Below, in pieces: positions 10,832-21,044 of a stretch of DNA of 64,000 nucleotides. The stretch lies in contig JAKULF010000009.1 of NCBI GenBank assembly GCA_022661535.1, forward strand, positions 310,001-374,000, in the 5' to 3' direction. Each line of letters begins with the position of its first letter. The first letter of the stretch is position 1. Below the pieces are notes generated by a model. That model was not told where the DNA came from. It worked only from the letters and a program-made list of their open reading frames with translations, and made no database searches. The DNA comes from Eutypa lata. Lineage: Eukaryota; Ascomycota; Sordariomycetes; Xylariales; Diatrypaceae. The position numbers and the translations under genes are program-made.

Positions 10832-11133
10832 CGCAGATGTAATCAGGAGCCTTACTGAAATATACAGTTTATTAAATACCTTTTGACTTAATATATTTAC
10901 TGTTTGTTAACCGTCATTTCCCGTTAAAGAGATGTGTTTCGACTTATGACGACATCGATCAGTATTGCTGTGTCGCTGACGACTTTGCGACGTCATTTAA
11001 GGGGCTTGCCCCGCAACACGAACATGCGGTTCATCATTAACAGTGATACACGAGAAAAGGGGGTAGACTAACGCGTTACGAAAACGTCTACAATATTAAC
11101 ACATGTAAAGGATTGCAAGAAACTTATATGTAT
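10832..11133. other. Intergenic region
   Basis: About 300 bp between two minus-strand genes. Holds the promoter of the GFA gene and the 3' flank of the zinc-knuckle gene. No other feature seen. Confidence 0.5.
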
Positions 11134-12738
11134 TTATGGTGTTGATTCCACCTTCGGCGTGACAGGAATGCCATTTTGCAAGCACTGGGGACATGTCATA
11201 CCCACAAAATACTCCTTTAACTCCTTATTCCGAGTCCTCGCGCACTCCCGGCAGTGCTCCGTGCATAGATACCGATCACAGGATTTAGCAGGACATTCGA
11301 CCTTCCATCGACAGTCCTGAGTCAGATGTCTCTCCCCGCAGCGGCATTTCTGCAAGTTGCATTTCCTACCGTTGTGGCCTCTGAGCCCGCACAGGCAGCA
11401 GCGGTGGGAACATAACATGGCGTTCTTGTGCTTGAAGTGGCCGGGCGGGTAAGGCGAACCGCACCTCCGGCTGCACCGAACGAAGCAGTTGGACACCGTA
11501 TGGAACTGCGGGAACGGCTGGCATTTGCACCGATTGATCGGCTTCACTGGACAGGTGTCGGCCTTGTGCGCTTTCGAATTGCAGTAACCACAGTTTGAAA
11601 AACACTTCGCCGTTACGTGGTTAGGCCTAGTACAGTTTTTACATCGATTTCCAGGTCTTCCTGTCCCTTGTGACTGAGCCATATCTTCATCACGAACGAT
11701 CGGTGATCTGTCCCGAAACATGGCACGAATGTGCGACCGACTCAAGCTTCTTCTCCTGGACAACTTGTCAATCTCGGATAGTGGCCGCCTAGGGAAGAGG
11801 ATATAGCACTCGTCCCAGACAACGGAGCACCGAGTGCCAGAAGGAGGTAGGCTATGCCATCTTCGAGGTCGGTCACGGCCCAGAAAAGTGATGTTATGAA
11901 GTGGAAGATGGCTAGATGGTCTAGGATCGCCCCCAGCTCGCAAGATCTTAATAACTCTATGGAGAGAGCCATACAAGTGCTGGAAGAAACTATGGCTTCG
12001 AAGCATAACAAGATAAGGTTCGATGAGGAACACTGGTTTAGTTTGACCGTGAGTTGAGAATGGATGCCCACCAGAGTAAATTTGAAGACGGTGTTGCATC
12101 ATCAAGTTCGGTTGAAGCACCCTCAGGTGCTCTATCGTATCTTTCTTCCAGCCCGACGAATAGTCTAGTGGGGGTAAGCTGCTTAAGCGCTCCATCCATT
12201 CCAAGAATGGCTGCAAGGCCGGATCTTTTTCTAGGAAATGACGCTGTAGAAGTCCATAGATTATTTCGTCTAGAATTGGAAACGCCTGGAATTCTATCGC
12301 TGAACGGTTGCGGCAGTGATACCAAGGCGCGATGTGTATATCCTTACGCCAATCAACATCTTCAGACTGGTAACCAGACACCAGCTCGGTATTCCATCTC
12401 GTCAAGACCATTCTGCCAGCCACCTGAAGGTCCAGGCCGAATTCCCGGTTTCGAGCTTTTACTTCCATAAACGGAGATGCCATGGAAGTTTCCTGTAGGT
12501 AAAGCTTGCCTTTAACTCGACGAGGCTTCATGTATTCCCCCGCAATTCGGCTTATCAGGATATCACGGTGTCCAAGGGGGCGATGGGCATACCGGCGGAA
12601 GTCCAGCTCCACGTCGTTGAGTGGATAGTGCACAACATTTTGACTTCGCGTCCTGTCTAGGTTCGTTACAGACTGGCAGTCATTTGGGGTTTCTCCATTG
12701 TTCTTGTTTGATTCGAGAGGGGAAGTTTCCGTGGCCAT
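11134..12738 (-). CDS. Zinc-knuckle (CCHC) protein of unknown function (534 aa)
   Basis: Single exon, ATG at 12738. Residues 1-350 have no recognised domain; they are hydrophilic to mixed, with an Arg/Ser-rich stretch near residue 340 (SRRRSLSRSHIR). Residues about 375-510 hold an array of Cys/His motifs. Three match CX2CX4HX4C exactly: CKNCTRPNHVTAKC, CGYCNSKAHKADTC and CCLCGLRGHNGRKC. Between and after them are further Cys-rich pieces (RCKCQPFPQFH, CRCGERHLTQDC, CDRYLCTEHCREC) and a final CPQC. CCHC knuckles normally bind single-stranded RNA or DNA. No reverse transcriptase, protease or integrase accompanies it, so I do not call it a retroelement gag, though a domesticated gag origin is possible. 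Confidence 0.7.
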   Translation of the reverse strand: MATETSPLESNKNNGETPNDCQSVTNLDRTRSQNVVHYPLNDVELDFRRYAHRPLGHRDILISRIAGEYMKPRRVKGKLYLQETSMASPFMEVKARNREFGLDLQVAGRMVLTRWNTELVSGYQSEDVDWRKDIHIAPWYHCRNRSAIEFQAFPILDEIIYGLLQRHFLEKDPALQPFLEWMERLSSLPPLDYSSGWKKDTIEHLRVLQPNLMMQHRLQIYSGGHPFSTHGQTKPVFLIEPYLVMLRSHSFFQHLYGSLHRVIKILRAGGDPRPSSHLPLHNITFLGRDRPRRWHSLPPSGTRCSVVWDECYILFPRRPLSEIDKLSRRRSLSRSHIRAMFRDRSPIVRDEDMAQSQGTGRPGNRCKNCTRPNHVTAKCFSNCGYCNSKAHKADTCPVKPINRCKCQPFPQFHTVSNCFVRCSRRCGSPYPPGHFKHKNAMLCSHRCCLCGLRGHNGRKCNLQKCRCGERHLTQDCRWKVECPAKSCDRYLCTEHCRECARTRNKELKEYFVGMTCPQCLQNGIPVTPKVESTP

Positions 12739-13084
12739 GTGAAATTGAAATTGAAATCAAGTTTTGTCTCTTCGCTCGAGATTCCTGGTGTGCATAGCCC
12801 AAAGGAGTCTTCGCTTTTCGCTCCGATCCTAGTTCGGATACCCTGGACTGCCTGGACCAGCAGGATGCAAACACCGCTTCCGGGCCCCCAAGCCAAAGAT
12901 GCCTAACACCGTAGTATTTCAGGGAAGACGGATTCTCTTTTCCGTATTGCAACATCGAGTATCCTCGTGACTTTCGGGGTTGGGTTAGGAATACCGTAGT
13001 ATAGAATGAAGGTTGTTATCACCTACTAATTATTATACGTATATAATTATGCTGTGTTGCGTTTGCCTTTGGCTACACGTGGGG
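12739..13084. other. Intergenic, left flank of the LTR element
   Basis: Ordinary-composition DNA with the upstream region of the zinc-knuckle gene. It falls to AT-rich sequence exactly where the retrotransposon begins. Confidence 0.5.
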
Positions 13085-13090
13085 CATGCG

Positions 13091-13389
13091 TATGCTTTTT
13101 GGTCCCGCTTTTTATAACCTTAAATGCTTACATAATGTATTTATTTTAAGATTCTTTAGGATTTAAAACTCGAAATTAATTAATTAAAAAAGAAAAGAAA
13201 AGAAATTATTTAATAATTAATAAGTTTTATAAATATTAAAATATAAAACGAATTTTTTAAGAATTTTATAATAGTTTTTTTATTATAAGTTTACGTATTA
13301 TAAATTTTTTATTATATAATTTTTTTATTATAAAAGGTTTTATTATATTATATAATATAAGATTTTTATTATTTAATTTTAAAAATTTA
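13091..13389. repeat. Left LTR (299 bp)
   Basis: Direct-repeat partner of 20740-21038. The outer 30 bases keep normal C and G (contains GGTCCCGC) and AT content rises inward. Confidence 0.85.
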
Positions 13390-16300
13390 TATTATTTTTT
13401 TTATTTTAAATAATTATTTTAATTATTTTAATTTAATAAACTTTATAAACGTTATTAATTTTATTTAAATAATTATTTATTTATATATTATAAGCTTTAT
13501 ATAAAATAACCGTCGTTTATATAAATAAAGAATAAATTAATTTTATTATATTTTAATAAAAATGTAATTTTTTTAAAACTTTATATATAATATATATTTT
13601 TTAAATAATAATTTATTATAATTTAAAGTTTATTATAATAAAGTTTATATTTTTTTTCGCGTTAATAAATTCGTAATATTTAATTTTTTATAACGTAAAT
13701 TTAAATTAAATTTTTTTTTTTTATAAATACGTTTAAATTCGATTTCGTAATATTTTTAAATCGTTATAATAATTTTTAATCGTAAACGTTTCGTATTATT
13801 TAATTAATTATTTTTTAAAGTTTAATTTTTTTTTTCGATTAATTTTTAAACGTATTCGAAAAACTTTATTTAAAGTTATTTTTATAAAAGTTACGTTTTA
13901 AATATTAAAAAGTAATTATTATAATCGTTTAATTTAAATGTTTTATTATATATCGTTATTACTTTTTAAAGTAAATACGATAAATTTAATGTAAAATTAA
14001 CTTAATATTTTCGTAATATAATTTTTTTAATATTATTATTAATTTTTTTTATTTTATTATTTTTACGAAGTTAAATTAATATAATAAGTTTTATTATCGA
14101 TTTATATTATTAATGTTATTTTCGTACTTTATAATTATTAAACGTATTAACGTTATTATTAATTTATTTTTTTAAATAATTAAAGGTTATTTTAATTCGT
14201 TTAATTATAAGTATTATATTAATAAATTATATAAAAAGTACGAATTATATTTTTATTTAATTTATAACGTATTTTATAATTATAAAGATTTTAAATTAAT
14301 TAATAAATATATAATTAATTATTTAACGTATAAAAAGTATAAATAATATAATTAATTATAAATTAAATAATAAAAAGTTAAGCTTTTTTATTAATTAATA
14401 CGTAAAATATTTAAATATAACTTATTATATTATTAAAATGATTTTTAAATATTAAAATTATTTTAAAGCATTTTATATTAAAATTTTAATAATTAAATAA
14501 TTTTAATTATAATGAATTTTTTTTAAATTTATTATTAAATCGTTATATTTAATTATTTTTTATAAAGTTTTTATTTTTATTATTATATTTATTATATATA
14601 AAAGGTTTTTTAAATGTTTTTTATTTATTATTATTTTATATAATTTCTTTTAATAAAAAATAAAGTTTTCGTATATTTATTTTTCTTATAATATAAGTAA
14701 TAATATCGTTTCGTATTAAAAATATTTATATATAACTTATAAGTTAATTTAATTTAATTAATTAAAGTTTCGAACGAAATTAAATTAATTTTTAATTAAA
14801 TACGTTCGGTTTTATATATTTTCGATAAAACGTAATAAATAATTTATAAAGATATTCGCTTTATTTAATTTATAAAAGATTTATATATCGTAATATTTAA
14901 TAATATTAAAAAGTTTAACGATTTATATTAATTATTTAATTTTTATATTTAACGTTTTAAATAATTCGTAATTTATTATTATTATTACGTTTTTTTTTTA
15001 TTTAATGTCGTTAATATTATAAAGTTAATATTATTTTTAAAAGTTTTTTTTTTAAATTATATATTTTATTTAAATATTTATAAACTTTTTTAAAAAATAA
15101 ATTATAAAGTAAAAAATTATTTCGTTTTGTTTTTTATATAAATAAAGTTATAAAAGAATTACGTTAATATAATATTAAAAAGCGTTAATTTTTATAATAT
15201 AAAAAATTTATTAATTAAACTTTTATACGATAAATATTATCATAATTACGTTGCGAATTTATCGTTAAGTTATTTTAACTTTAATATTTAAAGTAATTTT
15301 ATAATTTTTTAAACTTTTAATTAACTTCGTTAAAAATGTTAATATTTTCGAATAATTTATAATTAAATAACGAAAGTAATTTATCGCGTTAATAAAAGTT
15401 TATATTTTAATTATAATTTTTAATTTCGATCGCTTTTATATTATTAATATTTTAATTAAATTAATTTTAATATTTTTTTTTAATATAATAAATTTAAAAA
15501 ATATTTTTTTATAAATAAATATAATTAATTTTATAACGTTAATTATTATATCGTAATTTAATAATTATTAAAATAACGTTTTTATTTTTATATAAAGTTA
15601 TTTTAAAGTTTTTTTTTATATTACGATATTATTAATTATATTTAAAACGAATTTTCGAAATAATATTAAAAAAAATTTTATTAAAGTTTAAAAGGTTATT
15701 AATATATTATAAAAGCCGAAAAGTATTATTATTTATTCGTATAAGTTAAATAAAGTTATAAAAGTTATTTTTTTTTTATATAATTTATAAATTTCGATAT
15801 ATTAGAAGTTATTTTTAAAATTTATAAAATAATAATATCGATGTTTTATTATTCGTTAAATTTTATTCGTTACGTTTAATAATAAATAAACGTTTTTTTT
15901 AATGATTTTATTAAGTTTTTAATAATTATAATAAAAACGTTAAATAATATAAATATTATTTTTATTTAATTTTATTATTTATTTAAATACTTTTTTAAAC
16001 GTTAATAAAGCTAGTATTACTTAAGGTTTTTAATCGTTTTATATAATTTTTAAAATGTATTTTTATATAAAATTTTACATTATTTTTAATTGTATTAAAT
16101 TGTATTTTCGTAATAATAATTTAATAAATAAGTAATTATTTATATCGATATAATATTTAGTTTTTATTTTAATATTTTTGCGTTTTTTAACGAGTTTAAA
16201 TAATTTTGGAAATTATTTAATATATTTTTATAAATACGTTTTAATTGTAAAATCGTTAATAAATGTTTTTTTATATTAATTTATTTTTGATTTTTTTAAT

Positions 16301-17810
16301 TATATATATATTATTTTAATTATATAATTATTTATATATTAAAATAATGTTTTATTAATTAATATTAAATATAATATTAATTTTTTTAACATTTTATTTA
16401 AAATTATGTTTTTATTTTTTTTATTATAATTATATTATATTTTAAATTTATAAAATATATTTTTTTTAAAATTAATTTATTTAAAAATGTTTTATTTAAT
16501 ATAATTTTAACGAATATTATAAACTTATATATATATAATATATCTTTTAATTTAAATTTAATTATTATTAATACGTTTTATTAAATTTATAATTTTAATT
16601 TATTTATTTTTTTTATTATAAATAATTATATAATATTATATATAAGTTATGTTTTTATTAAGAATTATAAAGCGTAATAAAAGATATAATCGTAATTAAA
16701 AAAAACGTTAAAAAAGTAATTATTTATCGTTTTTATTTTAAATAAGTTATAAATTTATTAATAATTTTTTTTATAAGTTTATTTCGTATAAATTTAAGTT
16801 TTTCGTTAACGTTTACGTTAATTAAATAAATACGATTTTTTTAATTTTTAATTTTAAATAATTTAAAAAGTTTTTTTAATTTTTATTTATATTTAAATTT
16901 ATTTTATTATAATTTTTTCGTTAAACTTTTATCGTTTTTATTATTTTCGTTAACTTTATTATTAATAAAATATATTTTTAATTTAATTTTAGTTTTTTAT
17001 TTATTAAAAGTTAATTTAAATTTAATATATTTAAAATTATTATTATTATATAAAGTTTTTTTAAAAGTTACTTTTTTATTTTTTTAATATTTATTATTAA
17101 AAAACTTAACTTTTTTTTAATAATTTTTTATTTAATAATCTTTTATTTTATAATTAAAGTATATATTATTATTCGTTATAATTACGTAATTATATTTTTT
17201 TATAAAGTTAATTTTTTAATTATTATATTTTAAATTTAAAATTTAATTTAATTTTAACGTTATTAATATTATTATAATAATATTTAATTATTTTAAATAT
17301 ATTATATTTAATTTATTTAATATAACTTTGAAAATTTTTAAATTATAAAATAAAATAAAGATTTTATATAATTAAACGGTTATTTTTAAAATATTATAAA
17401 TTTTATTTTCGATTTTATAATAAATTATTATAAAGATTTTTCGTATTATTTTTTTAATTATTTATTACGTGTTTTATTAATTAACGTAATTATATATAAA
17501 TAATTAAATAATTAATATATATATTTAAAAAAAATAAATAAATATTTCTTTATTATCATGTCCGAAGGACATTTTTATTCTGAGTTCCTCGAAAATTAAC
17601 CGTAAAATTCGGAGTAAAATCAGGGTTGGCACGAATAGCGGATATTGATAAGAATATCCTTCGCGGATTGGTCGAATCTGGGCCGATAAGGACTTAGTGC
17701 CGAGCTAATTCGAAGCTAATTGGCGCTAGTCTTTTGATTGGTCCTAAAAAAGATTTAGCATTTTGATTGGGTGCATCCTTCAGGTTTTATGGGCCACCTA
17801 GCTTTGACCA

Positions 17811-18003
17811 CCTACAACCTACAGCTTTTAGACCTACAGCTTTTAAACCTACAGCTTTTAGACCTACAGACCTACAGCCTACAGACCTACCCTACAGCCT
17901 ACAGACCTACAGCTTACAGACCTACAGCTTACAGACCTACCCTGCAGCTTTCAGACCTACAGACCTACAGACCTACCTACAGCTTCCAAACCTACAGCTG
18001 TAG
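17811..18003 (+). repeat. Degenerate minisatellite of ACCTACAGCTT/ACAGACCTAC units
   Basis: About twenty variants of ACCTACAG with CTT, TTTTAGA or ACCTAC spacers follow one another. Reverse complements of the same core (AGCTGTAGGT) make up the arrays further right, so the island as a whole is an inverted repeat family. Confidence 0.7.
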
Positions 18004-18182
18004 ATGGCTGTAGCAGCTGTAAGTGACTGTAGCAGCTGTAGGTCTAAAAGTTGTAAGTGGCAGCAGCTAGGTGGCTTACAAACCTACCCTGCAACGTACA
18101 AACTTACCCTGTAACGTATAGACCTACAACTTTTAGACCTACAGCTGTAAGTGGCTGTTGCAGCTGTATAGTGGCAGCAGTT

Positions 18183-18265
18183 ATAGGGGGTTGTGACAGC
18201 TGACGGGGGCTGTGACAGCTGACGGGGGCTGTGACAGCTGACGCGGGCTGTGACAGCTGACGCGG
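18183..18265 (+). repeat. 19-bp tandem repeat, about 4 copies (GCTGTGACAGCTGACGGGG type)
   Basis: Four successive copies differ only at GGGG versus GCGG. Each unit contains the palindrome CAGCTG. Confidence 0.75.
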
Positions 18266-18614
18266 GCAGTAGCAACTGTACGGTGGCAGCAACTAGGTGG
18301 CTAGCAGACTTACCCTGCACTACAGCTTTTGGACTTACAGCTGACTTACAGCTGCATATAAGTAGCTGCAGCAGCTGTAAATGGCTGTGACAGCTGACGG
18401 TGACTGTGACAGCTGACGAGGGCAGTAGCAACTGTACGGTAACAGCAGTAGCTTGCAGACCTACCCTACAGCTTACACCTAAAGCTTTGACCACCTACAG
18501 ACCTAAAGGCTACCGATTTACAGCTTACAGACCTACTAGCCACTTAGCAGCCACCTTCTGGACCTATAGACCTACAGACCTACAGCTGTATATAAGTGGC
18601 TATAGCAGCTTTAA

Positions 18615-18846
18615 GGTGGCTGCAACAGCTAGGTGGCTGCAACAGCTAGGTGGCTGCAACAGCTAGGTGGCTGCAACAGCTAGGTGGCTGCAACAGCTAG
18701 GTGGCTGCAACAGCTAGGTGGCTGCAACAGCTAGGTGGCTGCAACAGCTAGGTGGCTGCAACAGCTAGGTGGCTGCAACAGCTAGGTGGCTGCAACAGCT
18801 AGGTGGCTGCAACAGCTAGGTGGCTGCAACAGCTAGGTGGCTGTAG
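18615..18846 (+). repeat. 17-bp tandem repeat GGTGGCTGCAACAGCTA, 13 perfect copies plus a partial
   Basis: Copies start at 18615 and every 17 bases to 18835 without a mismatch, followed by GGTGGCTGTAGC. Perfect identity suggests recent expansion. Confidence 0.9.
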
Positions 18847-19072
18847 CTTACAGACCTACAGCTTACAGCTTAAGCTTTGACCACTTACATATCTGGAGCC
18901 TTCAGACCTACAGCCTACAGAGCTACTAGCCACTTACAAGCCACCTTTCGGACCTAGTTACTAGCCACCTTATGGACCTACAAACCTACAAACCTACAGC
19001 TGCCATACAGCTGTATATAAGTAGCTGCAACAACTAGATAACTTTAGCCTACAGACCTACAGCTGTATATAG

Positions 19073-19185
19073 ATGGCTGTAGCAGCTGTAGGTGGCTGTA
19101 GCAGCTGTAGGTGGCTGTAGCAGCTGTAGGTGGCTGTAGCAGCTGTAGGTGGCTGTAGCAGCTGTAGGTGGCTGTAGCAGCTGTA
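19073..19185 (+). repeat. 19-bp tandem repeat GGTGGCTGTAGCAGCTGTA, 5 perfect copies plus one diverged
   Basis: Perfect units start at 19091, 19110, 19129, 19148 and 19167, preceded by a variant at 19073. The unit is related to the 17-bp repeat upstream (shared GGTGGCTG and CAGCT). Confidence 0.9.
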
Positions 19186-19399
19186 TGAAGGTGGCTTACA
19201 AACCTAAAGCTTTGGCCACTTAGGGATTTCTTTAGGGTGGTGCAGCTAGGTGGTGGAAGCTTTGACCACCTACCTAGCTTTTGACTAGCCAATTCGGCTA
19301 TAGGTCGGCTAAACCTACGTACGGGCGCAGAATTGGCTATATATATGGAGATAAAGTGTAAGATTTCTATGCAGTGACTAGTGTAGCCCGTAGTGTAAA

Positions 19400-19501
19400 A
19401 AGCCTGTAGTGTAGTGGCTAGATCCGTAGAATCCGTAATACGTAGTAGTAAATCCGTAGAGCCTAGGGTTCGAATCCCGTATAAAGTAAAAAAAGTAAAA
19501 A
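19400..19501 (+). mobile_element. SINE-like tRNA-derived sequence with A/B boxes and A-rich tail
   Basis: An A box (TAGTGTAGTGG, 19407-19417) and a perfect B box (GGTTCGAATCC, 19467-19477) are 60 bases apart. They are followed at once by an A-rich repetitive tail (TAAAG then AAAAAAAG units, 19480-19508). The cloverleaf does not close: no acceptor stem, and the T-stem has only three pairs. That fits a tRNA-derived retroposon head rather than a working tRNA. Confidence 0.45.
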
Positions 19502-19540
19502 AAGTAATTATCCTTCCACCTTCGGACATTTCTATACGGA

Positions 19541-19602
19541 CTTAGTTTTCGGCTTTGAATTCAGGTCAGCTTGCTGTAGCTAATTCGAAGCCGAAAACTA
19601 AG
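19541..19602. repeat. Perfect 15-bp inverted repeat
   Basis: CTTAGTTTTCGGCTT at 19541-19555 is the exact reverse complement of 19588-19602, with a 32-base loop. It could form a hairpin or mark the end of a small transposable element. Confidence 0.8.
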
Positions 19603-19680
19603 GGCGTATCCTGTTATAAATGCCACCATTTACGTATATACAATAGCTTTCGGACCGACGAATGCCACTACCTGCGGAGC

Positions 19681-19772
19681 AAAATTTTGCCGATCCCGAA
19701 GGTCGGAAAAAAAGTCCCCGGAGCTTGCGAAGGGCCGTACTTTTTTTGCACCGCAGCGGTCGGCAAAATTTT
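19681..19772. repeat. 92-bp foldback (MITE-like) at the right edge of the island
   Basis: The ends are near-perfect terminal inverted repeats (AAAATTTTGCCGATC and GGTCGGCAAAATTTT, one mismatch). A second inner pair (AAAAAAAGT / ACTTTTTTT) continues the stem. No coding capacity. Confidence 0.55.
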
Positions 19773-20739
19773 AATAAATATTATAATATTTTTACGATAA
19801 TTAATAAAAAACTTCGTAAATATAACGCGCAAAATTAATTAAATTTTCGTTTTAATAAAGTAATAAAATTAAAAATTTCGTTATAAATTCGTAAAATTAA
19901 TAATAATTATTTAAAACTTAAATTATTGTTTTAAAAAATATTATTTAATTAAGTTTTTATAATTTTATATAAATTATAACTTATTAAAAGTTATTAATTA
20001 ATTTAATAAAAATACGTTATATTTAAAAATTATAAAAAATAAATATTTATTAAAATTAATATTAAATTTTTCGTAATTTATTAAATATCGTTTTATTAAT
20101 TTAAACGAATTTTAAATTCGATAAAAATATAATTTTATTTTTACTTTTATATTTCGAAAAAATTATAACTTTAAAAAATAAAATTATTTTCGATTAAAAT
20201 GTTTTAATTCGTTTTTTTTATATTATTATAATTTTTATTTTTAAATTAAATTTTTCGAAATTTAATTATTTATTTAACTTTTATTTTACGTTAATTTATT
20301 AAATAAAGTTTTTAATATAAAAAAAAAAGTTTTTTTATAATATATTAATTACGAAAAATATTAATGTTAATTTTAATATTATTTTTAATATTGTTTTTAA
20401 TATTATATTTTAATTTATAATTAAAATAATAATTAAGTTTTAAATTAAATTTTTTAATTATTATATATTTTAATTATTTTATTTAATATTATAATTTATT
20501 TTTATAAATTAATTTTTTAACTTTTTATTAAATTCGTTTAATTTAATATATATTTAATTATTAAATTTATTTAAGTTAACTTTATTAATTTAATATAAAG
20601 TTATTCGTAATAAATCGTTATTTTATAATATTATAAAAATATTAAAAACGAATAAAAAAAGTAAATTAAAAATTAAATAAATAAATAAAAATATTATTAT
20701 TTTTATTTAATATAATATAAGCTTATAAAAATAATTATT

Positions 20740-21038
20740 TATATTTTTTAATTTCGTTTTTTATAATTTTAAATGTTTACGTAATATATTTATTTTAAGA
20801 TTTTTTAAAATTTAAAATTTAAAATTAATTAATTAAAAAAAAAAAGAAAAAAAATTATTTAATAATTAATAAGTTTTATAAATATTAAAATATAAAACGG
20901 ATTTTTTAAAAATCTTATAATAGCTTTTTTATTATAGGTTTACGTATTATAAATTTCTTATTGTATAGTTTTTTTATTGTAAGAGGCTTTATTGTATTAC
21001 ATAATATGGGATTCCTATTATCTAGCTTTAGGGATCCA
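20740..21038. repeat. Right LTR (299 bp)
   Basis: Direct-repeat partner of 13091-13389. It is more AT-rich at its inner edge and retains C/G at its outer edge (ends CTTTAGGGATCCA). Confidence 0.85.
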
Positions 21039-21044
21039 CATGCG

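Larger units (their letters stand above)
17546..19775. repeat. Normal-GC, tandem-repeat-rich island nested in the RIPed element
   Basis: Composition switches abruptly from near-pure AT to about balanced at roughly 17555 and back at roughly 19772. Both edges carry the word AATAAATATT (near 17533-17546 and 19773-19782), a possible target duplication, though weak in such AT-rich DNA. Inside are pyrimidine-rich CCTACAGCTT-type units (17811-17990), GACAGCTGACG-type 19-mers (about 18183-18265), a 17-bp array (18615-18846), a 19-bp array (19073-19185), a SINE-like piece and foldbacks. There is no convincing gene; the short frames are repeat translations. It looks like a later nested insertion that escaped RIP. 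Confidence 0.6.
13085..21044. mobile_element. RIP-degraded LTR retrotransposon with target-site duplication
   Basis: Two direct repeats of equal length (299 bp) lie at 13091-13389 and 20740-21038. They align without an indel across the parts I compared, and where aligned the differences are C/T or G/A transitions. The 6-bp word CATGCG flanks both outer ends (13085-13090 and 21039-21044), as expected for an integrase target duplication. Element ends read TA...CA, consistent with canonical TG...CA after a G to A change. The interior (13390-17545 and 19776-20739) is almost pure AT with no usable frame, so polyprotein, orientation and superfamily (gypsy or copia) cannot be read. The element is dead and its age is unclear because RIP, not time, made the changes. 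A normal-GC island (17546-19775) interrupts it. Confidence 0.85.

Noticed and set aside
17767..18013. Two overlapping frames encoding repeated Leu/Gln/Thr/Tyr/Pro units
   Set aside because: They are translations of a minisatellite in two phases, with no start context or flanking gene structure.
18615..19185. CRISPR-like regularly spaced repeats
   Set aside because: Units are head-to-tail without unique spacers and the genome is fungal.
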